64,000 nt of DNA from Anaeramoeba ignava (lineage: Eukaryota; Metamonada; Anaeramoebidae): NCBI GenBank assembly GCA_028826165.1, contig JAPDFW010000069.1, forward strand, positions 186,001-250,000, given 5' to 3'. Under the pieces are notes generated by a model. That model saw only the letters and a program-made list of their open reading frames with translations. It ran no database searches and was not told the DNA's origin. Of this stretch, positions 44,956-57,400 are shown piece by piece; position 1 is the stretch's first letter, and each line of letters starts with the position of its first letter. Position numbers and translations under genes: made by a program.

Positions 44956-46338
44956 TTAATTTGCTTTTGTTCGAAAAGTAATAGAATCATTAAAAAATAA
45001 ATATTTAAACAAAATAAGAATCAAAATAAATCCTAGAAAAGAAAAAAGCCAAAACAAAACAAAAAGAAATAAATTTAGTTTTCGAGATTTTTGGAAAGTT
45101 TTTTTTGAATTTAAAATTGAATTTAAAATTGAATTTGAATTTGAATTTAAAATTGAATTTAAAATTGAATTTGAATTTGAATTTAAATTTGGATTTGGAG
45201 TTGTTAAAGAAAGTGATTTTGAAATTTTTAAAGAATTTAATTTTGGATTTGGAATTGTTAAAGAAACTGATTTTGAAGTTTTTAAAGAATTTAATTTTGA
45301 ATTTGATTTTAAGTTTGATTTTAAGTTTGATTTTAAGTTTGATTTTAAGTTTGATTTTGGTTTTGAATTTGAAAGTTGAAGTGTTTTTCTTAATGAACTA
45401 TTATGTGAATTTGAATTTGTTGTATTAATTTGTGTTTTATCTGGTAAGAAATTTTGATTTTGTAAATCTTCATTAATTGAATCATTTTTCGTTTGATTCT
45501 TTAAAAAATTTCTTTCTTCAAATGTTGGTTTATTTCCAAAATTTTCTAAATTTTCTTGAGAAGGATAACTTTCTCCATTTGGAGTTGATAAAATTTCTTC
45601 ATCAGAATTTTCTGTGTTATAATTTAAAGAGCCATCAATATCAATTTTAAAAGAAATTAGTTTTTCATTTTGATTTTGATTTTGATTTTGATTTTCATTT
45701 TCATTTTCATTTTGATTTTGATTTTGATTTTGATTTTGATTTTGATTTTGATTTTGATTTTGATTTTGATTTTGATTTTGATTTTGATTTTGATTTTGAT
45801 TTTGATTTTCATTTTCAAATTTATTTTCAAGAGTTGAGAAATAAGATTTATAAACTAAACATTTATATTTCAAAAAATTTAGCTTTTCTAAAAGTGTTTT
45901 TCGTTCTTTAATTTTTTCAGAAATTCTAGAATCAATATCCATTGAAAGAAACTTCTCAATTTCATTTCTAAATTGTGATTCTGCTAGTTTTATTTCCTCT
46001 TCTGATGTTTCTTTTTGTTGAATAGATTCTTTGGATAATTTCTCAATATCCTTTTTATTTTGATTGATTTGAGATTGAATTAAATTAATTTTTTCATCTA
46101 ACAGTTGAATTCCCATTTTCTCATCTTGAATCATATTTTTCAATTCTTGGAAATTAATTGAATAATTTTTTTGAAATTCTTTTTCATTCATTAACGTTAA
46201 TTGTTTAATTTTCAAAATCTTATTTTGAATTTCTTGTAAGTTTTGTGAAAAATTTTTAGAATTTACAATATTAGATAATTTATATAATTCATAATAAAGT
46301 AATTTTTGAAGTTGTTTTTTATGATTATTTTGTTCCAT
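44956..46338 (-). CDS. tail-anchored coiled-coil protein of unknown function
   Basis: Single exon, ATG at 46336-46338, TAA at 44956; 460 residues. Residues 1-165 are a charged coiled coil (KLSNIVNSKNFSQNLQEIQN, later IKERKTLLEKLNFLKYKC). An NQ/NE tract (about 175-225) follows, then a Ser/Asn-rich stretch and internal repeats of NLKS and NSLK(I/T)SKS with NSILNS. A single hydrophobic helix of about 25 residues (FLFVLFWLFSFLGFILILILF) lies about 15 residues from the end, typical of tail-anchored membrane proteins. Architecture resembles golgins, SNARE-like tethers or organelle adaptors, but no SNARE motif was recognised and no family is claimed. Confidence 0.75.
   Translation of the reverse strand: MEQNNHKKQLQKLLYYELYKLSNIVNSKNFSQNLQEIQNKILKIKQLTLMNEKEFQKNYSINFQELKNMIQDEKMGIQLLDEKINLIQSQINQNKKDIEKLSKESIQQKETSEEEIKLAESQFRNEIEKFLSMDIDSRISEKIKERKTLLEKLNFLKYKCLVYKSYFSTLENKFENENQNQNQNQNQNQNQNQNQNQNQNQNQNQNQNQNENENENQNQNQNQNEKLISFKIDIDGSLNYNTENSDEEILSTPNGESYPSQENLENFGNKPTFEERNFLKNQTKNDSINEDLQNQNFLPDKTQINTTNSNSHNSSLRKTLQLSNSKPKSNLKSNLKSNLKSNLKSNSKLNSLKTSKSVSLTIPNPKLNSLKISKSLSLTTPNPNLNSNSNSILNSILNSNSNSILNSILNSKKTFQKSRKLNLFLFVLFWLFSFLGFILILILFKYLFFNDSITFRTKAN
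45675..45825 (-). repeat. CAAAAT hexamer array in the coiled-coil gene
   Basis: About 25 sense CAAAAT/GAAAAT units coding NQ and NE dipeptides between the coiled coil and the Ser-rich region. Confidence 0.9.
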
Positions 46339-46436
46339 TTTAAATAAAAATTTTTTAAAATAAAAAAATGATTTTTTTGATTTTCATTTTTTTTCATTTT
46401 TTTAAAATTAAATTTAAATTAAATTAAAGAAAAGAA

Positions 46437-49400
46437 ATGAATATTTGGGAAATAATTGAAAAAAATAAAATTGAATTATTAAAAGAAATTGAAAATATTC
46501 CAGAAAAAGAAATTAAAAAAGAAAACAAAAGTTTATTAAATTTTGCAATAGAAAAACAAGTTTCAAAAGAAATTATTAAAGAATTAACTTTTAAAAGGAA
46601 TAAATCCAAATTTAAATGATGAAAATGGAAGAAATTCATTACTCATTTCAATTATGAATAAATCTAAAATTGAAATAATTGAAATTTTACTTCAAAACAA
46701 AGTTTCAATTAATTCTAAAGATAAACATAACAAAACAGCATTACATTATTCAATAATTTATTTACAAAATTCAAATTTACTTGAAACTATTAAATATCTT
46801 ATTTCCAAAGGAATTGATATTAATTCAAAAACACGATTAGGAGAAACTGCATTACATTTTGCATGCCAATATCAAAAAGAAAATGTAGAATTACTTGAAA
46901 TCATCAAATATCTTATTGAAAAAGGAGCATATATTCATGCAAAAACATATGGAAAATTATCACTTTTGCATTTTTCTTGCAAATTTAATTTACAGATTGA
47001 AGTTATAAAATATTTTGTTGAAAAAGGAGTTGAAATTAATGCTGAAACAAATGAGAAAAAAACACCATTACATTATTCTTGTGAAAATAATTCAATTCAA
47101 AATGTTAAATATTTAATTTCAAAAGGAGCTGATGTTAATGTGACAAATGATAAAAATGAATCATTATTACATTTCGCATGTCAAACCAATTCATATGAAA
47201 TTATTCAATTATTTATTCAGAATGGAGCTAATGTTCATGTAAAAACAAACAAAGATGAAACACCTTTACATTTTGCTTGCGAAAAAAAATGTTCATTTCA
47301 AATTATCAAATTACTTATTGAAAATGGGACTTATATTAATTCAAAAACAAATGAATATAAAACACCTTTTTATTTTGTTTGTCGATATCACCAAAAAGAT
47401 TCAATTGAAATTATTAATTATTTCATTTCAAAAGGAATACGCATAAAAGAAAGTATTCGTAGAAATAATACTCCTATATATTATGCTTGCAAATTTAATT
47501 TCCCGATTGAAATTATCAAATTATTACTTGAAAAAGGTGCTGATATACATAGTACAACACATCGAAGGCAAACACTTTTACATACAGCTTTACAATATAA
47601 TTCGTCGATAGAACTTATAAAATATTTCCTTGAAAAGGGTGTTAATGTAAATGCAAAAACATACGAAAAAAAAACACCTTTACATTATGCTTGTCAATAT
47701 CAAAATGAAAATTCACTTGAGGTTATTAAATTGTTTGTTGGAAAAAAAGCTGATCTTAATTCAAAAGATGATAAATTCGAAACAGCTTTACATTTTTCTT
47801 GTCGATCGAATTCATTTGAAATTATTAAATATCTTGTTGAAAATGGAGTTGATATTAATGCTAAAACAAATACAGATGCAACACCTTTGCATTATGTTTG
47901 CCAAAATGAAAATTCATCATTTGAAGTTATCAAATTATTAATTGAAAAAGGAGCTGATATTAATGCAAAAACAAATGATAAATTTGAAACACCTTTACAT
48001 ATTTTTTTGAAACAAAAACAAGAAAATTCACTTGAAATTGTTAAATATTTTGTTGAAAAAGGAGTTAATATTAATGCAAAAATAGATAATACCAATATAA
48101 CAATCTTACATAATGCTTGTCAATCAAGTACGCTTGAAGTTATCAAATATCTTGTTGAAAAAGGAGCTAATATTAATGCAAAAACAGATAGAAACGAAAC
48201 AGTTTTATACTTTGCTTGTGAAGAAAATTCACTTGAAGTTATCAAATATCTTGTTGAAAAAGGAGTTGATATTCATGAAAAAAATACATGGTTTTACAAA
48301 ACAATTCTTCATCATGCTTGTGCAAATGATCAATCACTTGAAGTTGTTAAATATCTTGTTGAAAAAGGAGTTGATATTAATGCAAAAACATTCCAAAACG
48401 AAACAGCTTTATATATACTTTGTTTTAAACAATCATCATTTGAAATTATCAAATATCTTGTTGAAAAAGGAGCTAATATTGATCTAAAAGATGCTTTTAA
48501 TAAGTCACCTCTTTCATTTTCAATTCAAAATCAAAATCAAAATTTAATTCAATTTTTATTGATGAATGATGCAAATGCATTTGATTTAAATGGTGATCAA
48601 ATTTCGAATCAATTTATTGAAATATTTCCTAAAGTTTATTCATTTAATGAAGATTTAAACAAATTTTTTAAATCAAATGATAATTTTTCTGATATTCAAA
48701 TTCAATCAAATGATTCTTTTAAATTTAATATTCACAAATTAATTTTATTATTAAGATTTGATAATGATAATTCAATTTTAGAAAAATTTATCAATATTTG
48801 TTATCAAAAACCAAAAGAAGATGTTGAATTAGTTTTAAATTTTCTTTATACTGGATTTCCTAATTTTGATCAATTTAATCAATATTTTATTAATTTAATC
48901 AATTTCAAAAAAGAATTCGAAGAAAGCAAAAGAGATCCTTATAACTATTATAGTAGAAATACTTCAAAAACTTATGAAATTGAAAAATTAAGAAAGGATA
49001 AAAGATCAAAAGAAATTGAAAATGAAAAAAATCAAAATGAAAAAATAAGAAAATTATTTGAAGAAATTGGAATTGATTCAAAATGGATTGAAAGAAAAAA
49101 AGGAAGAAAAGGAATAATAAAAGATTTTGAAAAATTATATCAAGAAAATGAAACAAAAGATTTTACAATAATTATTTCACAAAATGAAAATCAAAATCAA
49201 AATCAAAATCAAAATCAAAATCAAAATGAAAATCAAAATCAAAATGAAAATGAAAATCAAAATGAAAATCAAAATCAAAATCAAAATCAAAATCAAAATC
49301 AAAATGAAAATCAAAATGAAAAAGAAATCAAAGTTCATAAATTAATATTAATAATAAGAAGTGAATTATTTAAAGGAATGTTTGAATTAAATGTTTCAGA

Positions 49401-49596
49401 TACATCAAATCAAGTTCATGATTATTCAAGAAAAAGATATGAAACAATTCAAGATTTTATTTATTTTCTTTATCATGATAAATTTCAAGAAGAACAAATA
49501 ATTAAAAAACAAATAAATTTAGAAGAATATGAAGATTTAAAAGATTATTATCAATTAAATTCAAATTCAATAATTGATTTAATTTTAAACAATTAA
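46437..49596 (+). CDS. ankyrin-repeat protein with two BTB domains, copy 1
   Basis: 1052 residues if one inserted C at about 46588 is discounted. Copies 2 and 3 read GAATTAATTTTAAAAGG where copy 1 has GAATTAACTTTTAAAAGG, and the insertion causes an early stop. The N-terminal helix MNIWEIIEKNKIELLKEIEN is followed by about 20 ankyrin repeats (consensus TPLHYACQ..SFEIIKYLVEKGADINAKTN). BTB 1 begins NFSDIQIQSNDSFKFNIHKL (about residue 745). A charged linker IDSKWIERKKGRKGIIKDFE follows. BTB 2 (about 908 on) opens DFTIIIS, is interrupted by an NQ tract, and resumes KEIKVHKLILIIRSELFKGMF. Ankyrin/BTB proteins often act as cullin-3 substrate adaptors; that role is inferred. It is one of three tandem paralogues. 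Confidence 0.85.
49186..49320 (+). repeat. CAAAAT array inside BTB 2 of copy 1
   Basis: About 22 CAAAAT/GAAAAT hexamers on the sense strand, coding NQ/NE between the first and second strands of the second BTB domain. Confidence 0.9.
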
Positions 49597-49778
49597 TTTC
49601 TCTAATAATCAATTTTCAAATCAAATTCTAATTAAAAAGATTATTAAGATTATTATTAATAATTAAAATAAAATTCCATAATTGATTTAAATTTATAAAA
49701 AATTTTTTTTTCATTTTTTTGATTTTCATTTTTTTTCATTTTTTAAAATTAAATTTAAATTAAATTAAAAGAAAAGAA

Positions 49779-52700
49779 ATGAATATTTGGGAAATAGTTG
49801 AAAAAAATAAAATTGAATTATTAAAAGAAATTGAAAATATTCCAGAAAAAGAAATTAAAAAAGAAAACAAAAATTTATTAAATTTTGCAATAGAAAAACA
49901 AGTTTCAAAAGAAATTATTAAAGAATTAATTTTAAAAGGAATAAATCCAAATTTAAATGATGAAAATGGAAGAAATTCATTACTTATTTCAATTATGAAT
50001 AAATCTAAAATTGAAATAATTGAAATTTTACTTCAAAACAAAGTTTCAATTAATTCTAAAGATAAACATAACAAAACAGCATTACATTATTCAATAATTT
50101 ATTTACAAAATTCAAATTTACTTGAAACTATTAAATATCTTATTTCCAAAGGAATTGATATTAATTCAGAAACAGATGAAAACAAAACAGCATTACATTT
50201 CGTATTTGAATATCAAAAAGAAAATGTAGAATTACTTGAAATTATCAAATATCTTATCTCCAAAGGAATTGATATTAATCATAAAACAAAATACAATAAA
50301 ACACCATTACATTTTGCTTTTCAAAATCAAAATTCCAAAACAAATGAAATTATTAAATATCTTGTTTCAAATGGAGCTGAAATTAATTCCAAAACTAAAT
50401 ATGGACAAACACCTTTTCATTTAGCATGTAGATATCAAGAAGCAAATATAAATGAAATTATTGAATATCTTGTTTCAAAAGGATGTAATATCAATTCAAA
50501 AACAAATGATAATAAAACTGCATTACATTTTGCATGTCAAAATCAAAATCCCAAAATAAATGAAATTATTAAATATCTTATTTCAAAAGGAATTGATATT
50601 AATTCATTAACTTCAAAAGATGAAACAGCACTTCATATACTTTGCCAATATCAAAATCAAAATCAAAATCAAAATTCAAATTTATTTGAAATTATTAAAT
50701 ATCTTGTTGAAAAAGGAATTGATATTAATTCATTAACTTTAAAAGATGAAACAATACTTCATATACTTTGCCAATATCAAAATCAAAATCCAAATTTACT
50801 TGAAATTATTAAATACCTTGTTTCAAATGGAATTTATATTAATTCACAAAATTTGAAAAATGAAACATCACTTCATATACTTTGTCAATATCAAAATCAA
50901 ACTCAAAATTCAAATTTACTTGAAATTATTAAATATCTTATTTCCAAAAGAATTGATATTAATTCAACAAATTCACAAAATGAAACAATACTTCATATAC
51001 TTTGCCAATATCAAACTCAAAATTCAAATTTATTTGAAATTATCAAATATCTTATTTCCAAAGGAATTGATATTAATTCAAGAAATTCAAATAATAAAAC
51101 AGCACTTCATATACTTTGCCAATATCAAATTCAAAATCCAAATTTACTTGAAATTACCAAATATCTTGTTTCAAAAGGAATTGATATTAATTCATTAACT
51201 TCAAATAATGAAACAATACTTCATATACTTTGCCAATATCAAATTCAAAATTCAAATTTACTTGAAATTATCAAATATTTCATTTCAAAAGGAGCTGATA
51301 TTAATTCAAAAAATTCACAAAATGAAACAGCTTTACATTTTGCTTGCAAATATAATCCATGGTTTGATCTTATAAAATTACTTATTGAAAACGGAGGAAA
51401 GATTAACAATCAAACAAAACAACAACAACGAACACCTTTCCATTTAATATGTAATTATAAAAAAGAAATACCAATTGAAATTATCAAATATTTAATTGAA
51501 AAAGGTGCTTCTAAAAACTTACGAGATAAAAGAAAAGAAACAGGATTACATTTTATTTGCCGAAATAAACAAAAGAATACATTTGAAATTATCAAATATT
51601 TAATTGAAAACAATAATCATATGAATTATAAAAACAAAAGAAACCAAACACCATTACATCTAATTTGCCAATATCAACAAGAAAATTCACTTGAAATGAT
51701 AAAATATTTTGTTTCTAAAGGATATGATATTACAGATAAAGATTTCCGATATGGAAAAACATTATTAATGGTAGTTTGTGAATACCAAAATCATAAAAAA
51801 TCACATGAAGTTATCAAATATCTTATTAAAAATGGAGCTAATATCAATTTATTAAATGATAATAATCAAACAATATTACATATAGCTTGCCAATATCAAA
51901 ATGAAAATCTATTCGAAATTATCAAATCACTTATTGAAAAAGGAATTGATATTAATTCAAAAACAAAAGATAAAAAAACAGCATTACATTTAATTTGCAA
52001 ATATCAAAAAAAGAATCAAATTGAAATTATCAAATTACTTATTGAAAATGGAATTGATATTAATTCAAAAACAAGTGATAAATTTGAAACACCATTACAT
52101 TATATTTGCAAATATCAAAAAGAGAATATTCTTGAATTTATCCGAGTGTTAATTCAAAACGGAGCTGATATTAATTCTAAAAATAATTTAAAGGAAACAC
52201 CACTACATTTAGTTTGCAAATATCAAAAAGAGAACCTACTTGAATTTGCCCGAGTGTTAATCCAAAACGGAGCTGATATTAATTCTAAAACTAATAGAAA
52301 TGAAACACCACTACATTATGCTTGTGAATATCAAAAAGTAAATATACTTGAAATTATCAAATATTTTGTTGAAAACGGAGCTGATATTCATGCCAAAAAT
52401 ACACAAGGTAGAATACCATTATATATTATGTTCTATGACCAAAAAGCGGATTTATTTGAAATTATCAAATATTTTGTTGAAAAAGGAGCTAATGTTAATT
52501 CAAAAACAAATGATAATCAAACAATATTAAATTTGATTCATTATCGTAAAAAAGAAAATTTACTTGAACTTATCAAATATCTTGTTGAAAAAGGAGCTGA
52601 TGTTTATTCAAAAACTAAATTTAATTCAACACCTTTACACAATGTTTGTGAACAAAATTCATTTGAAATTATCAAATATTTTGTTGAAAAAGGAGTTGAT

Positions 52701-54261
52701 ATTAATGCAAAAACTGATTATGGTACAACTCCCTTACATAATGCTTGTCAATCAAGTTCGTTTGAAGTTATTAAATATCTTGTTGAAAAAGGAGCTGATA
52801 TTTTTACTAAAAATAGTTATGGTACAACTCCTTTACATTTTGCTTGCGAATATAAAAAAGAAAATTCACTTGAAATTGTTAAATATCTTGTTGAAAAAGG
52901 TGCTGATATTAATGCAAAAAATAGATTTAATTCAACACCTTTACACAATGCTTGTAGAAAAAATTCACTTGAAATTGTTAAATATCTTGTTGAAAAAGGA
53001 GCTGATATTTATACAAAAACATCCCAAAACGAAACAGTTTTATATTATGCTTGTGAACAAAAATCATTTGAAATTATCAAATATCTTGTTGAAAACAATG
53101 CTGATATTAATGAAAAAAATAAATATAATAAGTCACCTCTTTCAATTTCAATTCAAAATCAAAATCAAAAATTTAACTCAATTTTTATTGATGAATGATG
53201 CAAATATATTTGATTTAGATGGTGATCAAATTTCAAATCAAGTTATTGAAATATTTCCTAAAGTTTATTCATTTAATGAAGATTTAAACAAATTTTTTAA
53301 ATCAAATGATAATTTTTCTGATATTCAAATTCAATCAAATGATTCTTTTAAATTTAATATTCACAAATTAATTTTATTATTAAGATTTGATAATGATAAT
53401 TCAATTTTAGAAAAATTTATCAATATTTGTTATCAAAAACCAAAAGAAGATGTTGAATTAGTTTTAAATTTTCTTTATACTGGATTTCCTAATTTTGATC
53501 AATTTAATCAATATTTTATTAATTTAATCAATTTCAAAAAAGAATTTGAAGAATCAAAAAATTCTCAAAATAATTATTATCGTTATTATATCTATTATAG
53601 TAGAAATACTTCAAAAACTTATGAAATTGAAAAATTAAGGAAATTTGAAAGATCAAAAGAAATTGAAAATGAAAAAAATCAAAATGAAAAAATAAGAAAA
53701 TTATTTGAAGAAATTGGAATTGATTCAAAATGGATTGAAAGAAAAAAAGGAAGAAAAGGAATAATAAAAGATTTTGAAAAATTATATCAAGAAAATGAAA
53801 CAAAAGATTTTGAATAATTATTTCAAAATCAAAAATCAAAATCAAAACAAAAAAAGATTTGAAAATCAAAATGAATTTCAAAATCAAAATGAAAATCAAA
53901 ATCAAAATGAAAATCAAAAATCAAAATCAAAATCAAAATCAAAAATCAAAATCAAAATCAAAATCAAAATGAAAATCAAAATGAAAAAGAAATCAAAGTT
54001 CATAAATTAATATTAATAATAAGAAGTGAATTATTTAAAGGAATGTTTGAATTAAATGTTTCAGATACATCAAATAAAGTTCATGATTATTCAAGAAAAA
54101 GATATGAAACAATTCAAAATTTTATTTATTTTCTTTATCATGATAAATTTCAAGAAGAAAAAATAATTAAAAAACAAATAAATTTAGAAGAATATGAAGA
54201 TTTAAAAGATTATTATCAATTAAATTCAAATTCAATAATTGATTTAATTTTAAACAATTAA
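49779..54261 (+). CDS. ankyrin/double-BTB protein, copy 2 (ankyrin part intact, BTB part frame-broken)
   Basis: From ATG 49779 an intact frame runs 1139 codons to a stop at 53198. It covers the shared N-terminus and about 30 ankyrin repeats, many with LHILCQYQNQNSNLLEIIKYL. The stop results from one extra A near 53170 (CAAAAATTT instead of CAAAATTT). In the next frame BTB 1 continues to about 53817, where a one-base loss and change in GATTTTGAATAA (TTTTACAATAA in the other copies) stops it again. The NQ tract (53820-53990) contains several unequal units, and the end of BTB 2 (MFELNVSDTSNKVHDY) is open at 54043-54261. A shortened ankyrin-only protein is possible. The alternatives are a decaying gene or accumulated assembly indels. 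Confidence 0.75.
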
Positions 54262-54439
54262 TTTCTCTAATAATCAATCTCCAAATCAATAATTGATTTA
54301 AATTCTAATTAAAAAGATTATTAAGATTATTATTAATAATTAAAATAAAATTCCATAATTGATTTAAATTTATAAAAAATTTTTTTTCATTTTTTTAAAA
54401 TTAAATTAAATTAAAAGAAAAGAAAATAAAAGAAAAGAA

Positions 54440-57400
54440 ATGAATATTTGGGAAATAATTGAAAAAAATAAAATTGAATTATTAAAAGAAATTGAAAATA
54501 TTCCAGAAAAAGAAATTAAAAAAGAAAATAAAAATTTATTAAATTTTGCAATAGAAAAACAAGTTTCAAAAGAAATTATTAAAGAATTAATTTTAAAAGG
54601 AATAAATCCAAATTTAAATGATGAAAATGGAAGAAATTCATTACTTATTTCAATTATGAATAAATCTAAAATTGAAATAATTGAAATTTTACTTCAAAAC
54701 AAAGTTTCAATTAATTCTAAAGATAAACATAACAAAACAGCATTACATTATTCAATAATTTATTTACAAAATTCAAATTTACTTGAAACTATCAAATATC
54801 TTATTTCCAAAGGAATTGATATTAATTCAGAAACAGATGAAAACAAAACAGCATTACATTTCGTATTTGAATATCAAAAAGAAAATGTAGAATTACTTGA
54901 AATTATCAAATATCTTATCTCCAAAGGAATTGATATTAATCATAAAACAAAATACAATAAAACATCATTACATTTTGCTTTTCAAAATCAAAATTCCAAA
55001 ACAAATGAAATTATTAAATATCTTATTTCAAATGGAGCTGAAATTAATTCCAAAACCATTTATGGAAAAACACCTTTTCATTTAGCATGCACATACAAAG
55101 ATGAAAATATAAATGAAATTATTGAATATCTTGTTTCAAAAGGATGTAATATCAATTCAAAAACTAATGATAATAAAACTGCATTACATTTTGCATGTCA
55201 AAATCAAAATCCCAAAATAAATGAAATTATCAAATATCTTATTTCAAAAGGAATTGATATTAATTCATTAACTTCAAAAGATGAAACAGCACTTCATATA
55301 CTTTGCCAATATCAAACTCAAAATCCAAATTTATTTGAAATTATCAAATATCTTGTTGAAAAAGGAATTGATATTAATTCAAGAAATTCACAAAATGAAA
55401 CAATACTTCATATACTTTGCCAATATCAAACTCAAAATTCAAATTTATTTGAAATTATTAAATATCTTATTGAAAAAAGAATTAATATTAATTCAAGAAA
55501 TTCACAAAATGAAACAATACTTCATATACTTTGTCAATATCAAACTCAAAATTCAAATTTACTTGAAATTATTAAATATCTTATTGAAAAAAGAATTAAT
55601 ATTAATTCAACAAATTCAAATGATGAAACAATACTTCATATACTTTGCCAATATCAAAATCAAAATTCAAATTTACTTGAAATTATCAAATATCTTATTT
55701 CTAAAGGAATTGATATTAATTCAACAAATTCAAATAATAAAACAGCACTTAATATTGCTTACAAATATCAAAATCCAAATTTATTTGAAATTATCAAATA
55801 TTTTTATGAAAATGAAATTGATATTAATTTAGCAAATTCATATAAAAAGGAATTGATATTAATCCAAATTTATTTGAAATTATCAAATATCTTGTTTCAA
55901 AAGATGAAACAATACTTCATATACTTTGCCAATATCAAACTCAAAATCCAAATTTACTTGAAATTATCAAATATCTTATTGAAAAAAGAATTAATATTAA
56001 TTCATTAACTTCAAATAATGAAACAATACTTCATATACTTTGCCAATATCAAAATCAAAATTCAAATTTACTTGAAATTATCAAATATTTCATTTCAAAA
56101 GGAATTAATATTAATTCAAGAAATTCACAAAATGAAACAGCTTTACATTTTGCTTGCAAATATAATCCATGGTTTGATCTTATAAAATTACTTATTGAAA
56201 ACGGAGGAAAGATTAACAATCAAACAAAACAACAACATCGAACACCTTTCCATTTAATATGTAATTATAAAAAAGAAATACCAATTGAAATTATCAAATA
56301 TTTAGTTGAAAAAGGTGCTGATATTAATTTGCAAGATAAAAAAAATGAAACAGGATTACATTTTATTTGTCGAAATAAACAAAAGAATACATTTGAAATT
56401 ATCAAATATTTAATTGAAAACAATAATCATATGAATTATAAAAACAAAAGAAACCAAACACCATTACATTTAATTTGCCAATATCAACAAGAAAATTCAC
56501 TTGAAATGATAAAATATTTTGTTTCTAAAGGATATGATATTACAGATAAAGATTTCCGATATGGAAAAACATTATTAATGGTAGTTTGTGAATACCAAAA
56601 TCATAAAAAATCACATGAAGTTATCAAATATCTTATTAAAAATGGAGCTAATATCAATTTATTAAATGATAATAATCAAACAATATTACATATAGCTTGC
56701 CAATATCAAAATGAAAATTTATTCGAAATTATCAAATCACTTATTGAAAACGGAATTGATATTAATTCAAAAACAAAAGATAAAAAAACAGCATTACATT
56801 TAATTTGCAAATATCAAAAAAAGAATCAAATTGAAACTATCAAATTACTTATTGAAAATGGAATTGATATTAATTCAAAAACAAGTGATAAATTTGAAAC
56901 ACCATTACATTATATTTGCAAATATCAAAAAGAGAATATTCTTGAATTTATCCGAGTGTTAATTCAAAACGGAGCTGATATTAATTCTAAAAATGATGCA
57001 AATGAAACACCACTACATTATTTTTGCAAATATCAAAAAATGAACCTACTTGAAATTATCAAATATTTTGTTGAAAACGGAGCTGATATTCATGCCAAAA
57101 GTACACAAGGTCTAATACCATTATATATTATGTTCTATAATCAAAAAGCGGATTTATTTGAAATTATCAAATATTTTGTTGAAAAAGGAGTTAATGTTAA
57201 TGAAAAAACAAATGATAATGAAACACTATTCCACTTGATTTATTATATTAAAATTGATAACCAAATTGAAATTATCAAATATCTTATTGAAAAAGGGGGT
57301 GATATTAATGCAAAATCCAATACCGATGTAACACCTTTACATTATGCTTGTCAATCAAGTTCGTTTGAAGTTATTAAATATTTTGTTGAAAAAGGAGCTG